From CAXMST01 sp963712765 (GTDB taxonomy: Bacteria; Actinomycetota; Thermoleophilia; Solirubrobacterales; 70-9), in NCBI GenBank assembly GCA_963712765.1, contig CAVQIX010000004.1, forward strand, positions 1 to 64,000: DNA of 64,000 nt, read 5' to 3'. The translations under genes were made by a program, and so were the position numbers. The notes under the pieces are model-generated. The model saw only the letters and a list, made by a program, of their open reading frames with translations, was not told the DNA's origin and ran no database searches. Below are positions 52,927-61,281 of this stretch, piece by piece. The stretch's first letter is position 1. Every line of letters starts with the position of its first letter.

Positions 52927-53934
52927 TCAGGCCGCCTCGGGTGCGAGCATCGCCGGGTCGAGGCCCATCGCCGCTAGCTTCTTCGACAGCGACCGCATCG
53001 CGTACTCGAACACCTCGGCCGACTCGTAGAAGGGAGTCGTGAAGTTGTAGGGGTCTTCGACGCCAGGCGGGACGAAGACGAGCGTCGCGATCGGCAGCGT
53101 CTCCTGCAGCGTCGCCTCGATCACCCTCGCGTTCGCGGGGTCGTCCTTGATCGCGTCGGCGAGGAACTTGACCCCGAAGCCGACGTGGCGGGACTCGTCG
53201 CGGTTGACCGCGGTGAAGCCCTGCGTGAATCCCGGCAGCCAATTGCGCTCCTTGAGGCTGCGGATGATGAAGCGGGCTCCGGTGAGGGCTAGCGTGCCCT
53301 CGATCACGATCATGTAGACCGTGATGCCGCGGATCAGCGCCTCGAGGTCATCGGGGTTCTTGCGGCAGCGCTCGGCGCAGTCGTGGAGGATCCCGTCGAA
53401 CAGCTGCTCCCAGTCCTTGTTGACCTCGCCGCGCTGGCCGGCGATCATCTCGCCGAGGGAGTTGGCGCTCATCCCCAGCACCTCGCGGTAGAAGCGGTCG
53501 AAGAAGACCATGTGCTTGGCCTCGTCCGAGATCTGGGTCGTGAGGAATGCCTGAGCCTCGTGGGTCGGGGCCGCGATCGCGAACGGCAGCAGCTCAACCG
53601 TCACCCGCTCCTCGCCGAGGAAGAACTGCGAGAAGCCGAACATCATGAACTCGCGCTCCTCCTGAGTCATCAGATCGGGATCGGCCCACTGGCGGGCGTC
53701 CTCGGCGAGGTCGAAGTCCTCGGTCGACCAGTGCTGCCGCTGCCAGCGCATGAACAGCTTCTCGTAGCTGGGCGCGGCCTCGACGATCCGGTCGAGGCCG
53801 GCCATCACCTTGTCGATGTCGGCGTCGAGCAGGACCGAAAGGGCGCCCTCCTCGGTGCCGGCCTCGGCGGTGGCGGCGCGAAATCCCCCGCCGCCGTTGG
53901 CGCCCCCTCCGTTGCTCCCGCTGCCCTGGCTCAT
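52927..53934 (-). CDS. R2-like ligand-binding oxidase (RNR beta-subunit-like ferritin-fold protein)
   Basis: 335 aa. Ferritin-like four-helix metalloprotein with metal ligands spread over FFLGEERVTVELLPF, the DEAKHMVFFDRFY block and NRDESRHVGFGVKFL (two E-x-x-H motifs). The length, the upstream Gly-rich tail and the lack of a linked NrdA-type partner suggest an R2lox-type oxidase with a Mn/Fe or di-iron centre instead of a true RNR subunit; the cell already has NrdJ. Followed by a TetR regulator. Physiological substrate unknown, perhaps lipid-like. Confidence 0.85.
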   Translation of the reverse strand: MSQGSGSNGGGANGGGGFRAATAEAGTEEGALSVLLDADIDKVMAGLDRIVEAAPSYEKLFMRWQRQHWSTEDFDLAEDARQWADPDLMTQEEREFMMFGFSQFFLGEERVTVELLPFAIAAPTHEAQAFLTTQISDEAKHMVFFDRFYREVLGMSANSLGEMIAGQRGEVNKDWEQLFDGILHDCAERCRKNPDDLEALIRGITVYMIVIEGTLALTGARFIIRSLKERNWLPGFTQGFTAVNRDESRHVGFGVKFLADAIKDDPANARVIEATLQETLPIATLVFVPPGVEDPYNFTTPFYESAEVFEYAMRSLSKKLAAMGLDPAMLAPEAA

Positions 53935-53969
53935 TGGTCTCCTCCGTGTCGTATCGATTGGCTCGCGGA

Positions 53970-53998
53970 TTTTTATCCAATCGTTCAGTTATTGTCAA
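53970..53998 (-). promoter_or_regulatory. Near-consensus promoter with possible TetR operator
   Basis: On the minus strand: perfect -35 TTGACA (53993-53998), 17-base spacer, -10 TAAAAA (53970-53975), 36 nt before the oxidase ATG. The spacer contains CAAT-N9-ATTG, an inverted repeat well placed for a repressor. AT-rich against the surroundings. Drives the oxidase-tetR operon. Confidence 0.65.
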
Positions 53999-54063
53999 GC
54001 GCGGGATCCGAAGACGGGACGGAATAGATTCCGCCCCCCGATGAACAGCACGAGCCCACCACG

Positions 54064-54909
54064 ATGAAGATCGCCCTCGCCACCTGCTCTCGCCCGACCG
54101 AGCGCGACGCCGATTTCGACTTCATCGCCTCCGTGCTGCGACGGCGGGGAGCCGAGGCGGAGGCGCCGGTCTGGAACCGGGCCGGCATCGATTGGTCGGG
54201 CTTCGACCTGGTGATGATCAGCTCGACCTGGGATTACCACAGACAGCCGGACCGCTTCCGCGAGTGGCTCGGCGAGGTCGACTCCGTCAGCCGTCTGCAG
54301 AACCCGCGGCCGCTGGTCGAGTGGAACATGGACAAGCGCTACCTGGCTGAGCTCGAGCTGGCCGGGGTGGCGACGATCCCGACGATCTGGACCGAGCCGG
54401 GCTCGGAGGAGGAGGCGCTGGCCGAACTGGCCGAGTGCGGCTGGGAGGAGGTCGTGATCAAGCCCGTGATCGACCTCGGCGCCGAGCGCCTAGCGCGGGT
54501 CGAGGCCGGGATCGCTCCGAGGATCCTCGAGGCGTTGAGCGAGCCGGGGATGATCCAGCCCTATCTGCCTTCGCTGGAGAGCGAGGGTGAGATCAGCCTC
54601 CTGTTCGTCGCCGGCGAGCTGCTGCACGGGCTCCGCAAACGCCCGGCGCGGGGCGACTTCCGGGTCCAGCCACAGTACGGCGCCACCCACGAGCGGATCG
54701 AACCCGGCCCAGGGGTGGTGGGGATCGCCGAGCGGGCAATCGCCGCAGCCCCGGGCGAGCCGCTGTACGCCCGCGTCGACCTGGTCGCCGACGAGTCCGG
54801 CGGACTGCGCCTGATCGAGCTCGAGCTGATCGAGCCGAATCTCTATCTCGACGTAGCCCCCACCGGGGCGAAGGCGGTGGCCCGGGCGCTACTGGCGGCG
54901 GCGGCCTGA
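54064..54909 (+). CDS. ATP-grasp family ligase
   Basis: 281 aa. MKIALATCSRPTERDADFD and MISSTWDYHRQPDRFREWL mark the N-domain of the RimK/glutathione-synthetase-like ATP-grasp group (similar in layout to the cycloserine enzyme DcsG); VVIKPVIDLGAERLARV is the ATP-binding strand and the catalytic Mg-binding block is RLIELELIEPNLYLDVAP (E-x-E...E-P-N). Joins a carboxylate to an amine; substrate unknown. No biosynthetic neighbours. Confidence 0.85.
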   Translation: MKIALATCSRPTERDADFDFIASVLRRRGAEAEAPVWNRAGIDWSGFDLVMISSTWDYHRQPDRFREWLGEVDSVSRLQNPRPLVEWNMDKRYLAELELAGVATIPTIWTEPGSEEEALAELAECGWEEVVIKPVIDLGAERLARVEAGIAPRILEALSEPGMIQPYLPSLESEGEISLLFVAGELLHGLRKRPARGDFRVQPQYGATHERIEPGPGVVGIAERAIAAAPGEPLYARVDLVADESGGLRLIELELIEPNLYLDVAPTGAKAVARALLAAAA

Positions 54910-54916
54910 GCGGCGC

Positions 54917-55849
54917 TCAGCGCTCGGCGACGAGCAGGGTCTGGCAGGCGCGGCCGATCGTGCCGAGCTGGTCGAAGAGAAGCGTGTCCGCCATGCCCAC
55001 CCCGGTCGGCTCCGGGACCGTCAGGGCATCGAGGCAGATCCAGTCTCCGGCAGGCATCCGGTGCAGGTGGACGCTGAGATCGACGTTGATGTATAGGTAG
55101 TCGCGGAAGTCGAGAGTCGAGCTGATCCCGTTGCCGGTGTCGGCGGCGATCAGGACCCGCTGCAGCGGCGTCGGCTCCTCGCCCTCGATCAGCGGTTGCC
55201 GCATTCGCATCCAGCAGACGCCCGGGCCGTCCTCGACGAAGCCCCCGGATTCGAATCGGTACTCCATCCCGCTGTGGTAGCCGACCTGCTGGCCGGTCGG
55301 GAAGAAGTTGACGCCGCTGGGGAGGTCGAGCGGCGAGGTCGGGCGCCCGGACCCGGCGCTGGGCCGGCCGGCCCTGGAGGCGGCAGAATCGGGATCGCGA
55401 CTGCCGAGGCCGGGTGGGAGGTCGACCTCGCGCCGCAGCAGCCTCCAGGCCCGGGCGCTGACCAGTTCCTCGCCGTCGGCGGCTCGGAGGGTGGCGCCGA
55501 CCATGTCCACCCGGCGGCCGGGGCGGAGGACCTCGGCGCTGAGCTGAAGGCCCGCGGCGATCGGCACCGGTCGCAGGATCTCGTAGGTCACGCGACCGAC
55601 GATCCGGTCCTCGACCCCCTCCCCGATGCCTGGGCAGCGCTCGATCTCACGCCCGATCAGGGCCGAAGGCGGGCCGGCGTGCTGGCTTTCGGGATCCCAC
55701 GGCCCCCGGGTCAGATCGGTGGCGTCGATGCGATCGCCCGCTCGGCGGTAGAACGACTCAGGCCCGCCGACGCGGCTATCGCGATTGACAACCATCGGCA
55801 GCGCAGTATCCTCAATCGCAAGGTCGTAGAGCGCCTGTGGGGCGTTCAT
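54917..55849 (-). CDS. Acyl-CoA thioesterase-like double-hotdog protein
   Basis: About 310 aa from MNAPQALYDLAI. N-terminal hotdog with ATDLTRGPWDPESQHAGPPSALIGREIE and RVTYEILRPVPIAAGLQLSAEVLRPGRRVD, C-terminal hotdog with YRFESGGFVEDGPGVCWMRM and DTGNGISSTLDFRDYLYINVDLSVHLHR, matching TesB-type thioesterase family proteins of actinobacteria. Probably cleaves acyl-CoAs. Convergent with the ATP-grasp gene, 8 nt apart. Confidence 0.87.
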   Translation of the reverse strand: MNAPQALYDLAIEDTALPMVVNRDSRVGGPESFYRRAGDRIDATDLTRGPWDPESQHAGPPSALIGREIERCPGIGEGVEDRIVGRVTYEILRPVPIAAGLQLSAEVLRPGRRVDMVGATLRAADGEELVSARAWRLLRREVDLPPGLGSRDPDSAASRAGRPSAGSGRPTSPLDLPSGVNFFPTGQQVGYHSGMEYRFESGGFVEDGPGVCWMRMRQPLIEGEEPTPLQRVLIAADTGNGISSTLDFRDYLYINVDLSVHLHRMPAGDWICLDALTVPEPTGVGMADTLLFDQLGTIGRACQTLLVAER

Positions 55850-55943
55850 CCGTTCCAAGGGTGCTGCTCAGCGGCCGCGCGCGTTCATTTTCCGGTTAGG
55901 CGCCGTGGCTAGCGTCGAAGGCCCCTAACGATCGGAGATACAG

Positions 55944-56363
55944 ATGGAAAAGCTTCAGAAGTCAGAGCACGATTGGCGTGAGCAGCTGACCGAGGAACAG
56001 TTCGAGGTCACCCGCAAGGGCGGCACCGAGCGCGCTTTCACAGGGCGCTATTGGGACAGCAAGGAGGACGGGGCCTATCGCTGCGTGTGCTGCGAGCAGG
56101 TTTTGTTCAGCTCCGACACCAAGTTCGACTCGGGGACCGGATGGCCGAGCTTCTTCGAGCCGGCTGATCACGATTCGGTCGTGACCCGTCCCGACAACAG
56201 CCTCTTCATGCGTCGGACCGAGGTCCTCTGTAGCCGCTGTGACGCCCACCTCGGCCACGTCTTCGAGGACGGTCCCGGCCCCGACGGACAGCGTTTCTGC
56301 ATCAACTCAGCAGCCCTCTCGCTCGACGCAGCGAACGGGGACGAGGGCGGAGAGAGCTCCTAA
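55944..56363 (+). CDS. msrB: Peptide methionine-R-sulfoxide reductase MsrB
   Basis: 139 aa. KSEHDWREQLTEEQFEVTRKGGTERAFTG is the standard start; zinc Cys pairs are YRCVCCEQVLF (CxxC) and VLCSRCDAHLGHVF (CxxC); catalytic Cys in RFCINSAAL. SGTGWPSFFEP completes the substrate pocket. Cytoplasmic repair of oxidised Met. No MsrA fusion. Good ribosome-binding region GGAGATACAG. Confidence 0.96.
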   Translation: MEKLQKSEHDWREQLTEEQFEVTRKGGTERAFTGRYWDSKEDGAYRCVCCEQVLFSSDTKFDSGTGWPSFFEPADHDSVVTRPDNSLFMRRTEVLCSRCDAHLGHVFEDGPGPDGQRFCINSAALSLDAANGDEGGESS

Positions 56364-56501
56364 GACCAGGAGAGGGCCCGTAGCGAGCGGCGTGGGAACG
56401 GCACGCCGCCGCTCGGTCCTGCCCCTTTCCCTGCCATGCGATGAGCCGATCGATCCGGACAGCGGAACGGATCGTGGGCCCGGGGGGTAGATTCCACCGC
56501 G

Positions 56502-56993
56502 ATGGACATCCTCGGTCTCGACGACTGGCTCGCCTGGTTCCTGCTCGGGACCTCCCTTCTCGTGGTCGAGCTGGCGATCGGCTTCACCTTCTACGCTGCT
56601 CCGGTCGCGCTGGGAGCGTTCGCGGCATCGATCGTCGCCGCCTTCGGCGACGCGATCGAGCCGCAGCTGATCGCCTTCATTCTCGGCTCGAGCGCCTCGC
56701 TTCTCGCCCTGCGGCCACTGGTCCGCAAGCATCTGCAGCCGCCCGAGCCGGACAAGCGCTCGAACGTGCAGAGCATGCTCGGGGCCCGAGCGGTTGCGCT
56801 CGAGCGGATCGACATCGATCAGGGGACGGTGCGGATCGGCCAGGAGGTCTGGTCGGCGCGAACCGAGAGCGAGTCGATCGTGATCGAGGAGGGCGAGCGG
56901 GCCGAGGTCGTCACCATCAAGGGCGTATACGCCTACGTCGAGCCGCATCAGGACGACGAAATAGAGCCGGCTGCGGCCGAGGAGGAGAATTGA
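56502..56993 (+). CDS. NfeD-family membrane protein
   Basis: 163 aa. Two or more membrane helices (WLAWFLLGTSLLVVELAIGF; ALGAFAASIVAAFGDAI; LIAFILGSSASLLALRPLV) followed by a soluble OB-fold domain (LGARAVALERIDIDQGTVRIGQEVW...VVTIKGVYAYVEP). NfeD proteins regularly neighbour and support SPFH/stomatin proteins; the next gene, 3 nt downstream, is one. Confidence 0.9.
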   Translation: MDILGLDDWLAWFLLGTSLLVVELAIGFTFYAAPVALGAFAASIVAAFGDAIEPQLIAFILGSSASLLALRPLVRKHLQPPEPDKRSNVQSMLGARAVALERIDIDQGTVRIGQEVWSARTESESIVIEEGERAEVVTIKGVYAYVEPHQDDEIEPAAAEEEN

Positions 56994-56996
56994 GTC

Positions 56997-57968
56997 ATGG
57001 ATCCAGTTGAGCTCTCAGCACCGGTAGCTGTGAACGCCGGCGCGATCGCCCTGGGGGCGGTCGCGATCCTTGTCCTGGTCTCGCTGGCGGCGGCGGTGCG
57101 GATCGTGCCGCAGGCGCGGGCCGGAATCGTCGAGCGGCTCGGCCGCTACCACCGGACCCTGCAGCCGGGGCTGGCGCTGCTGATCCCCTTCGTGGACCGG
57201 CTGCTGCCCCAGATCGATCTCCGTGAGCAGGTCGTCACCTTCCCGCCCCAGGCCGTGATCACCGAGGACAACGTCAACGTCGGGATCGACAGCGTCGTCT
57301 ACTACACGATCGTCGATCCCAAGTCGGTGACCTACGAGGTCGCCCAGCCGATCCGCGCGATCGAACAGCTGACCGTGACGACCTTGAGGAACGTGATCGG
57401 CAGCCTCGACCTCGAGGAGGCGCTGACCAGCCGCGACGACATCAACGCGCGGCTGCGGACGGTGCTCGACGAGGCGACCGGAAGGTGGGGGATCCGGGTC
57501 AACCGGGTCGAGATCAAGGCGATCGACCCGCCGCCCTCGATCCAGGAGGCGATGGAGAAGCAGATGCGGGCAGAGCGGGACAAGCGCGCCGCGATCCTCA
57601 ACGCCCAGGGTTCCAAGGAGTCGACGATCCTCGTCGCCGAGGGCGACCAGCGCTCGGCGATCCTCCGCGCCGAGGGCGCCAAGCAGGCCGCGATCCTCGA
57701 CGCCGAGGGCGACCGCGAGGCCCAGGTCCTGCGGGCCCAGGGCGAGGCGAAGGGGGTCGAGACGGTGTTCGGATCCCTGCACGCGGGCGAGATCGACGAG
57801 GGGATCCTCTCCTACCTCTACCTCGACATGCTCCCCCAGCTCGCCGCAGGCGAGGCCAACAAGATGTTCGTCATTCCCCAGGAGTTCACCGAGGCGCTGG
57901 GCAAGCTCGGGCAGACCGTGGCCCAGGCGCGGGTGGGCGACGGGGAGTCGGATCCGGGTCCGGAGTAG
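56997..57968 (+). CDS. SPFH/Band 7 (stomatin-like, QmcA) protein
   Basis: 323 aa. N-terminal membrane anchor AIALGAVAILVLVSLAAAV, then RIVPQARAGIVERLGRYHRTLQPG and PFVDRLLPQIDLREQVVTFPPQAV, the SPFH core, VTTLRNVIGSLDLEEALTSRD, and a long coiled coil (EKQMRAERDKRAAILNAQGSKE and following) before a hydrophobic C-terminal segment. Forms membrane microdomain scaffolds, probably with NfeD. Adjacent genes form an evident two-gene operon. Confidence 0.94.
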   Translation: MDPVELSAPVAVNAGAIALGAVAILVLVSLAAAVRIVPQARAGIVERLGRYHRTLQPGLALLIPFVDRLLPQIDLREQVVTFPPQAVITEDNVNVGIDSVVYYTIVDPKSVTYEVAQPIRAIEQLTVTTLRNVIGSLDLEEALTSRDDINARLRTVLDEATGRWGIRVNRVEIKAIDPPPSIQEAMEKQMRAERDKRAAILNAQGSKESTILVAEGDQRSAILRAEGAKQAAILDAEGDREAQVLRAQGEAKGVETVFGSLHAGEIDEGILSYLYLDMLPQLAAGEANKMFVIPQEFTEALGKLGQTVAQARVGDGESDPGPE

Positions 57969-58045
57969 GGCCGGGCCCGGCGGCGCCGCTCGTTGCCCGA
58001 GCGCCGGAGGCGATCGAGGAAGACCGGCGGCGCGACGGCCTCCTT

Positions 58046-59323
58046 CTAGTCCGCCGGCGGCCCCAGCACCTCGGGCGCTCCGCGCGCGACCAGCGCGGGT
58101 GGCATCGAGATCGAGCCATCGGCACGTTGGCGGTTCTCGATGATCGCGATCAGGGTGCGGCCGACGGCGACGGCGGTGCCGTTGAGGGTGTTGAGGTGCT
58201 CGGGCGCGGCGCCCTCCGCCGGCCGGTACCGGCAATCGAGGCGACGGGCCTGGTAGTCGGTGGTGTTCGAGGTCGAGGTGAGCTCACGGTAGCGCTCCTG
58301 GCTGGGGATCCAGGCCTCGCAGTCGAACTTGCGGGCGGCGGGAGCGCCGAGGTCGCCGACCGGGATGTCGACGACGCGGTAGGGGATCTCGAGGCCGGAG
58401 AGCAGGCGCTCCTCTATCGCCAGCAGGCGCTCGTGCTCCTCCTCGGCCGCCTCGGGGGTAACGAAGCTGAACATCTCGACCTTGTCGAACTGATGCACCC
58501 GGAAGATTCCCCGGGTGTCCTTGCCGGCCGCCCCGGCCTCGCGACGGAAGCAGGTCGAGATCCCGGCGTAGCGGACGGGCAGTGCCTCGACCTCGAGGAT
58601 CTCACCGGCGTGGAGAGAGGCGAGCGACACCTCCGAGGTGCCGACGAGGAAGAGCTCGTCCTTGGGGATCTCATAGATCGTCTCCCGCTCGCCCGGGAAG
58701 AAGCCGGTGCCGTAAAGCGCCTCCTCGCGGACCAGCACCGGTGGAACGACCGGAGTGAAGCCCTCCTCGCCGAGGACCTCGACCGCGTAGCGGACCAGGG
58801 CGAGCTCGACCAGAACGAGATCGCCGATCAGGTAGGCGAAGCGCGAGCCCGAGGCCTGGGCCGCCTTCTCGGTCTCGATCAGGCCCAGCGCCCTGCCGAG
58901 ATCGAGGTGATCACCAGCCTCAAAGTCGAAGCGGGGTCGCTCACCGACCTCGCGAAGGACGAGCGCGTCCTCTTCGGTCTCGCCGTCGGGGGCGTCGGGG
59001 TGCGGCGGGTTGGGCAGCGTCCTCGCGATCTCCTGGCGGTGCTCCTCGACCTCGGCCAGCTCGGATTCGAGCTCCTTGATCCGCCCCGAGACCTGCCGCA
59101 TATTTGCGATCTCGGCGTCGGCGTCACGGCCCTCGCGCTTGGCAAGACCGATCGCATCGGAGGCCTCGTTTCGCTCGGCCCGCAGGCCCTCGACCTCGGG
59201 CAGGAGCTCGCGGCGGCGGGAGTCGAGCTCGAGCAGACGGTCGAGATCCTCGGCCGCGCCGACCCGGGCCAAGGCCTCACGCGCGGGGCCGGGGTCCTCG
59301 CGGATGCGCTTGAGATCGAGCAG
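58046..59323 (-). CDS. serS: Seryl-tRNA synthetase, apparent CTG start
   Basis: 425 aa if begun at the CTG at 59321-59323, which gives (M)LDLKRIREDPGPAREAL, the exact family start and size; the nearest ordinary start (TTG at 59272) would cut 17 conserved residues. N-terminal coiled-coil arm (SGRIKELESELAEVEEHRQEI), then class II motif 2 CFRREAGAAGKDTRGIFRVHQFDKVEMF, and motif 3 NGTAVAVGRTLIAIIENRQ. Charges tRNA-Ser. Starts only 2 nt after the stop of the cytochrome gene, so reinitiation may make up for the weak codon. Confidence 0.94.
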   Translation of the reverse strand: MLDLKRIREDPGPAREALARVGAAEDLDRLLELDSRRRELLPEVEGLRAERNEASDAIGLAKREGRDADAEIANMRQVSGRIKELESELAEVEEHRQEIARTLPNPPHPDAPDGETEEDALVLREVGERPRFDFEAGDHLDLGRALGLIETEKAAQASGSRFAYLIGDLVLVELALVRYAVEVLGEEGFTPVVPPVLVREEALYGTGFFPGERETIYEIPKDELFLVGTSEVSLASLHAGEILEVEALPVRYAGISTCFRREAGAAGKDTRGIFRVHQFDKVEMFSFVTPEAAEEEHERLLAIEERLLSGLEIPYRVVDIPVGDLGAPAARKFDCEAWIPSQERYRELTSTSNTTDYQARRLDCRYRPAEGAAPEHLNTLNGTAVAVGRTLIAIIENRQRADGSISMPPALVARGAPEVLGPPAD

Positions 59324-59325
59324 GG

Positions 59326-59787
59326 CTACTCGCCTGAGGAGGATTCACCCGAGGAGTCGGGCGGCGGCTGTCCGCTCTCCTCGGCCGCAACGCTGGCGTC
59401 CTCCTCGGGGGAGGGAAGCGGCGGGTCCTCGACGTCTTCACCCGAATACTCAGCGACGAACTCGGACACCAGCTCGGCCTCCTCGCCGACGACGATGTTC
59501 TGCGGCATTATCGCACCGGAGAAGCCGCCGTTCTGGATCGCGTAGAGGACGTCCTCGAACGACTCGTTGCGCTCGTTGAAGTTCGGTCCCTGCTGGCGGA
59601 GGGCGCGGTTGCCCGAGCCCTGGGCGCCGGCGGCCGAGATCGTGTGGCATCCCGCGCAGCGCTCGGAGAAGAGCAGAGCGCCCTCGTGCAGGGGATCGTC
59701 CTCGGGCACCGAAATGCCCTCGCTGCCGCAGGCCGCGAAGAGGAGCGCGGCAAGGGCTGTTGCGATCAGGACGAGTACGGGTCGCAC
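59326..59787 (-). CDS. Cytochrome c lipoprotein
   Basis: 153 aa from the GTG at 59785-59787. Signal segment VLVLIATALAALLFAAC with a lipobox Cys, then a single class I cytochrome c domain: heme site RCAGCHTIS (CxxCH) and distal Met in GAIMPQNIV. The C-terminus is an acidic Ser/Pro/Glu-rich tail. Electron carrier anchored outside the membrane, perhaps feeding cytochrome oxidase. Co-transcribed with serS, an odd pairing. Confidence 0.88.
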   Translation of the reverse strand: MRPVLVLIATALAALLFAACGSEGISVPEDDPLHEGALLFSERCAGCHTISAAGAQGSGNRALRQQGPNFNERNESFEDVLYAIQNGGFSGAIMPQNIVVGEEAELVSEFVAEYSGEDVEDPPLPSPEEDASVAAEESGQPPPDSSGESSSGE

Positions 59788-59818
59788 GCGGGCGGCATCA
59801 TACTTTCCGACGCACCGT

Positions 59819-60316
59819 ATGGCAGCGCCGCATCCAGACACCCCTCCGATCGATGCCCGGGAACTGCGCTCGGCGATGGGTCGATTCCCCACCGGAGTCA
59901 CCGTCGTGACCGCCTCGACAGCCGACGGCCCGGCCGGGCTGGCGGCGAACGCGGTCACCTCGCTCTCGCTCGATCCGCCGCTGATGCTGGCCTGCCTCGA
60001 CCGCGGGTCGCGCACCCTCCGCGCGGTCGAGGCAGCGGGCCGGTTCGGGATCAACGTGCTCGGCTCCGACTCCGAGGATCTCGCTCGCGGGTTCGGCCGC
60101 AAGATGCCGATGGAGGAGAAGTGGGACGGGGTCGAGTGGGAGCAGCGCGGCGGCATCCCCCACCTCGCCGCCGCGATCGTCTTCGTCGCCTGCACGATGC
60201 GCGACGTGCTCGCCGGCGGCGACCACGTGATCGTCACCGGGGAGGTCGAGGCGATCGACCAACGCGAGGGCGAGCCGCTCGTCTTCGTCGAGGGCGGCTA
60301 CGTCGAGCTCGACTAG
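59819..60316 (+). CDS. Flavin reductase domain protein
   Basis: 165 aa from ATG 59819. FMN-binding split barrel: LRSAMGRFPTGVTVVTAS, GLAANAVTSLSLDPPLMLACLDRGSRTL, FGINVLGSDSEDLARGFG and GDHVIVTGEVEAID, all typical of NAD(P)H:FMN reductases that serve two-component monooxygenases. Partner oxygenase not adjacent. Divergent from the cytochrome gene. Confidence 0.92.
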   Translation: MAAPHPDTPPIDARELRSAMGRFPTGVTVVTASTADGPAGLAANAVTSLSLDPPLMLACLDRGSRTLRAVEAAGRFGINVLGSDSEDLARGFGRKMPMEEKWDGVEWEQRGGIPHLAAAIVFVACTMRDVLAGGDHVIVTGEVEAIDQREGEPLVFVEGGYVELD

Positions 60317-60339
60317 ACCCGCCCTGCGATGCCGCCGGG

Positions 60340-60765
60340 TCAGACCTGGAGCAGGGCTGCCCGCAGCGCGAGGCCGAAAATGACGAGCATCGAGACGGCC
60401 ATGATCCCGGTCTCGCGACGGACGATCGCCGCGGCGACCGCGCGCTGCCGTTCCCTCGGGAGCGAATCGAAGTCGAGCCCCTCGAGCTCATGGTCGTTGG
60501 CGACCGCCCGCGCACCCTCACCCAATAACGAGACGAGTACGGGAAGGGCTCCGTAGACATAGTGGAGCTCGTCGGCCACCCTTCCGAGCAGCAGCAGCAG
60601 CCCGCCGACCGCGACCTGCAGGACCACCGCCACCTGAGCGACCCGGAGCGCGTACCAGAAGCCGATCGAGGGCCGGCGCTGCTGCCACGCCCACGCGCCC
60701 CAGACGCCGGCCAGGAGGCTGGTGAGGAGCACGGCGATGCCGAGGAGGAGGTGGAGGCCGACCAT
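60340..60765 (-). CDS. Hypothetical four-helix membrane protein
   Basis: 141 aa. Four hydrophobic segments: LHLLLGIAVLLTSLLAGVWG, ALRVAQVAVVLQVAVGGLLL, LHYVYGALPVLVSLLGEGA and GIMAVSMLVIFGLALRAAL, with a charged loop ELEGLDFDSLPRERQRAVAAA. I do not recognise the family. It lies next to the nuo operon, divergently, so a respiratory role is possible but unproven. Confidence 0.7.
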   Translation of the reverse strand: MVGLHLLLGIAVLLTSLLAGVWGAWAWQQRRPSIGFWYALRVAQVAVVLQVAVGGLLLLLGRVADELHYVYGALPVLVSLLGEGARAVANDHELEGLDFDSLPRERQRAVAAAIVRRETGIMAVSMLVIFGLALRAALLQV

Positions 60766-60850
60766 CGGGGGCGGAACTGTAGTGGGGCGCAGGCGGGCCT
60801 TTGGATAGAGTGCCCGGAGTGAGCCAAAGCCGAAGCAACTGAGGTAAGAG

Positions 60851-61210
60851 ATGCTCCAGAGCTACCTGCCGATACTCGTCTTCGTGGGCCTCGGCCTCGC
60901 GGTCGGCGGCGCCTTCTCGGTCCTCAACGGCATCCTCGGCCCCTCGCGGCCGAACAAGGTCAAGAGTCAGGCCTACGAGTGCGGGCTCCCATCCGACATC
61001 CAGCGCACCTTCCGCTTCGGGATCAGCTTCTACATGATCGCGATGCTGTTCATCCTGTTCGACATCGAGGTCGTCTTTCTCTACCCAGTCGGCGCGATCA
61101 TGACCAGCGCCGAGAGCGTCTTCGTGCTGAGCGAGGTCCTCCTGTTCATCGCCCTGCTGATGGTCGCGCTCGCCTACGTGTGGAGGAGGGGAGCCCTCAA
61201 CTGGAAGTAG
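60851..61210 (+). CDS. nuoA: NADH-quinone oxidoreductase subunit A
   Basis: 119 aa with three membrane helices. SYLPILVFVGLGLAVGGAF, the conserved YECGLPSDIQRTFRFGISFYMIAMLFILFDIEVVF (Cys loop and helix 2), and helix 3 ending VALAYVWRRGALNWK. First gene of the nuo operon; the ribosome site GAGGTAAGAG precedes the ATG. Complex I membrane arm. Confidence 0.95.
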   Translation: MLQSYLPILVFVGLGLAVGGAFSVLNGILGPSRPNKVKSQAYECGLPSDIQRTFRFGISFYMIAMLFILFDIEVVFLYPVGAIMTSAESVFVLSEVLLFIALLMVALAYVWRRGALNWK

Positions 61211-61281
61211 AGCGCCACAAGCTGCGCGATCTCGCGCCCCTCGACCAGCCCGGCTCCCCGGAGGAGCTCCGGGTTCGCCAG

